From positions 92,361-156,360 of the forward strand of contig NZ_QETK01000012.1 in assembly GCF_003105155.1 (NCBI RefSeq): 64,000 nt of DNA, written 5' to 3'. The notes below the pieces were generated by a model, which saw nothing but the letters and a program-made list of their open reading frames with translations, was not told the DNA's origin and ran no database searches. Position numbers and translations under genes: made by a program. The DNA is from Pseudomonas sp. SDI. Its GTDB lineage: Bacteria > Pseudomonadota > Gammaproteobacteria > Pseudomonadales > Pseudomonadaceae. Below are positions 62,562 to 64,000 of the stretch, in pieces; the first letter of the stretch is position 1, and each line of letters opens with the position of its first letter.

Positions 62562-63662
62562 ATGTTGCGACGCCAGGCGCTGAAACTCGGTAGTGTGCTG
62601 CTCAGCGCGTTGACGCTAGGCGGCTGGACCCTGTTCCGGAACAAGCAGCAGCCGCCCCTGCTGCTGTCTGCACGGGACGATGCCGATGGTAGCCATTACG
62701 CCGTCGGCTATCGCCTCGATGGCACCCAGGTGTTTGCCACCCGGGTCGGCCAGCGTTGCCACGACATCATCAATCACCCGCAATTGCCGATTGCGCTATT
62801 CGTCGCACGTCGCCCCGGCACCGAGAGCTACCTGATCGACTTACGTGACGGCCGTTTGCTGCAAACGCTCGCCTCGCAACCGAATCGGCACTTCTATGGG
62901 CATGCGGTCATCCATCACAGCGGTGAATGGCTGTATGCAACCGAAAACGACACCACCGACCCTGGGCGTGGGGTATTGGGGGTCTATCGTTTCGAGGGGG
63001 AGCGGCTGGTGCACAGCGGTGAGATTTCCACCCATGGCATCGGCCCGCACCAAGTGTCGTGGCTGCCCGATGGCGAAACGCTGGTGGTGGCCAACGGCGG
63101 CATTCGCACCGAGGCCGAAAGCCGGGTGGAAATGAACCTGCATGCCATGGAGCCGAGCCTGGTGCTGATGCAGCGCGATGGCACCTTGCTGAGCAAAGAG
63201 ACCCTCGGCCAGCAGATGAACAGTGTGCGGCACCTGGCGATTGCCAAAGATGGCACGGTGATCGCCTGTCAGCAGTTCATGGGCGACGCCGACGAGACCG
63301 CCGAGCTGCTGGCGATCAAACGGCCGGGGCAGGCGTTTGCCGCCTTTGCGGTGCCGGAGCATCAGTTGCAGTCGATGGCGCAATATACCGCCAGTGTGGC
63401 GGTGCATGATGAATTGCGGCTGGTGGCGCTGACGGCGCCACGGGCGAATCGGTTGTTTATCTGGGACCTGGATACGGCCGAGGTCAAGCTCGATGCGTCG
63501 ATGCCCGACTGTGCTGGGGTTGGTGCGGTTGCCGATGGCTTTGTGGTGACGTCCGGGCAAGGGCGGTGCCGGTTCTATGATTGCCGCCAGGCAGAACTGA
63601 CCGGGGTGCCGATGCAACTGCCTTCCGGGCTTTGGGACAACCATCTGCATCTGGTGGCTTGA
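62562..63662 (+). CDS. DUF1513 beta-propeller-like exported protein
   Basis: A 366-residue protein with an N-terminal twin-arginine-like segment (MLRRQALKLGSVLLSALTLGG) suggesting Tat export or a membrane anchor. The rest shows repeated strand-rich units (such as HAVIHHSGEWLYATEND, HQVSWLPDGETLVVANGG, VAVHDELRLVALTAPRANRLFIWDL), as in seven-bladed propellers. It is the last gene of the imelysin operon. In relatives the four genes stay together, so it is probably a partner protein; no activity is known to me. The 3' end shows lower third-position GC than its neighbours. Confidence 0.88.
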   Translation: MLRRQALKLGSVLLSALTLGGWTLFRNKQQPPLLLSARDDADGSHYAVGYRLDGTQVFATRVGQRCHDIINHPQLPIALFVARRPGTESYLIDLRDGRLLQTLASQPNRHFYGHAVIHHSGEWLYATENDTTDPGRGVLGVYRFEGERLVHSGEISTHGIGPHQVSWLPDGETLVVANGGIRTEAESRVEMNLHAMEPSLVLMQRDGTLLSKETLGQQMNSVRHLAIAKDGTVIACQQFMGDADETAELLAIKRPGQAFAAFAVPEHQLQSMAQYTASVAVHDELRLVALTAPRANRLFIWDLDTAEVKLDASMPDCAGVGAVADGFVVTSGQGRCRFYDCRQAELTGVPMQLPSGLWDNHLHLVA

Positions 63663-64000
63663 GGGCTGACATTCCATCGTGGGTTCTAGATTCCCTATAG
63701 GACCTGGCATCTCTGTGTGTGGCCTTGCCGACGATGTGCTTGATCTTTGTGTACATATCCATTGGCTGTGGCGAGGCCACTTCACCTTTCCGCCCTGACG
63801 GCGGCTTACTTTGGCAAACGCCCCAAAGTAAGCAAAGGGCTTGCCCCACCTCTCGGCCCTACGCTGCGCTTCGGGTCCCCTCCCTCCGCCTACGATCCGC
63901 AGGGACCGCGCCGACGGCCCATCCATGGGCCAACGGCGCTTTCGGGCCATCCATGGCCCTCACCCCACAGATCGCAGGCTCCACTCGGCCTCGGGTTAAC
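63663..64000. repeat. Non-coding palindrome-rich stretch at the right edge
   Basis: No gene is supportable here. CTTACTTTGG/CCAAAGTAAG (63805-63832, 8-base loop) is a perfect 10-bp inverted repeat. GGCCCATCCATGGGCC (63916-63931) and GGGCCATCCATGGCCC (63944-63959) are two near-identical palindromic units. From memory, closely similar blocks are dispersed in many Pseudomonas genomes and are often miscalled as genes. It runs off the window. Confidence 0.6.

Noticed and set aside
1..64000. CRISPR array, prophage, insertion sequence, tRNA or rRNA
   Set aside because: No regularly spaced repeats, integrase or transposase frames, cloverleaf-like stretches or rRNA segments were seen on reading both strands.

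Overview
The window is high-GC chromosomal DNA from a fluorescent Pseudomonas, most likely of the P. putida/entomophila group. The evidence is a TtgR-TtgABC efflux locus, a complete protocatechuate (pca) branch with PcaR, an MvaT/TurA nucleoid protein, a McpG-type chemoreceptor, XenB, and REP-like palindromes between genes. Gene density is high and the codon usage looks even. I saw no insertion sequence, prophage, tRNA, rRNA or CRISPR array.

Layout. 1-0.8 kb: the 5' part of an orphan RHS-core gene that runs off the left edge. 0.9-8.6 kb: an EamA transporter, then ttgR divergent from the RND efflux operon ttgABC. 8.8-12.7 kb: an OprD-type porin, a LysR regulator, a Crp/Fnr regulator and a DUF962 membrane protein. 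12.7-21.5 kb: the pca regulon on the minus strand. pcaI-J-F-T-B-D-C form one tight operon, followed upstream by pcaK and pcaR, and PcaR-like sites lie at all three promoters. pcaT survives only as a 138-residue open remnant that appears to have lost four internal segments, all in frame. 21.5-31.6 kb: a possible small RNA divergent from pcaR, two small ORFs, a Pit phosphate transporter, a HerA-like ATPase, a chemoreceptor with a sigma-28-type promoter, a glycosyltransferase/deacetylase pair, purU and mvaT. 31.6-41.4 kb: sbcB, a PilZ protein, a lipoprotein, pyruvate kinase, an overlapping diguanylate cyclase/ferredoxin-reductase pair, class I fumarase, and a divergent MFS/TetR pair with a perfect operator-like palindrome. 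41.5-42.5 kb: a second, complete orphan RHS-core gene.

42.6-52.5 kb: a cardiolipin synthase-like enzyme, YceI, a small secreted protein, a serine hydrolase, an acyl-CoA-dehydrogenase-like protein, the ornithine-lipid genes olsBA, acpH, and an ArsR-MFS-XenB operon. 52.6-63.7 kb: an SDR protein, ArgP/LysE, Fe-superoxide dismutase, a GGDEF-EAL phosphodiesterase, and a four-gene imelysin / di-haem / imelysin-like / DUF1513 operon with a possible Fur site. The last 340 bases are a non-coding, palindrome-rich stretch.

The observations most worth following are: the two RHS paralogues, whose unrelated tails both carry PPxY motifs (the ligand of eukaryotic WW domains); the in-frame-shrunken PcaT; and the possible small RNA whose promoter abuts the PcaR sites. 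All functional statements come from reading the sequence and from memory of the families. No database search was run.
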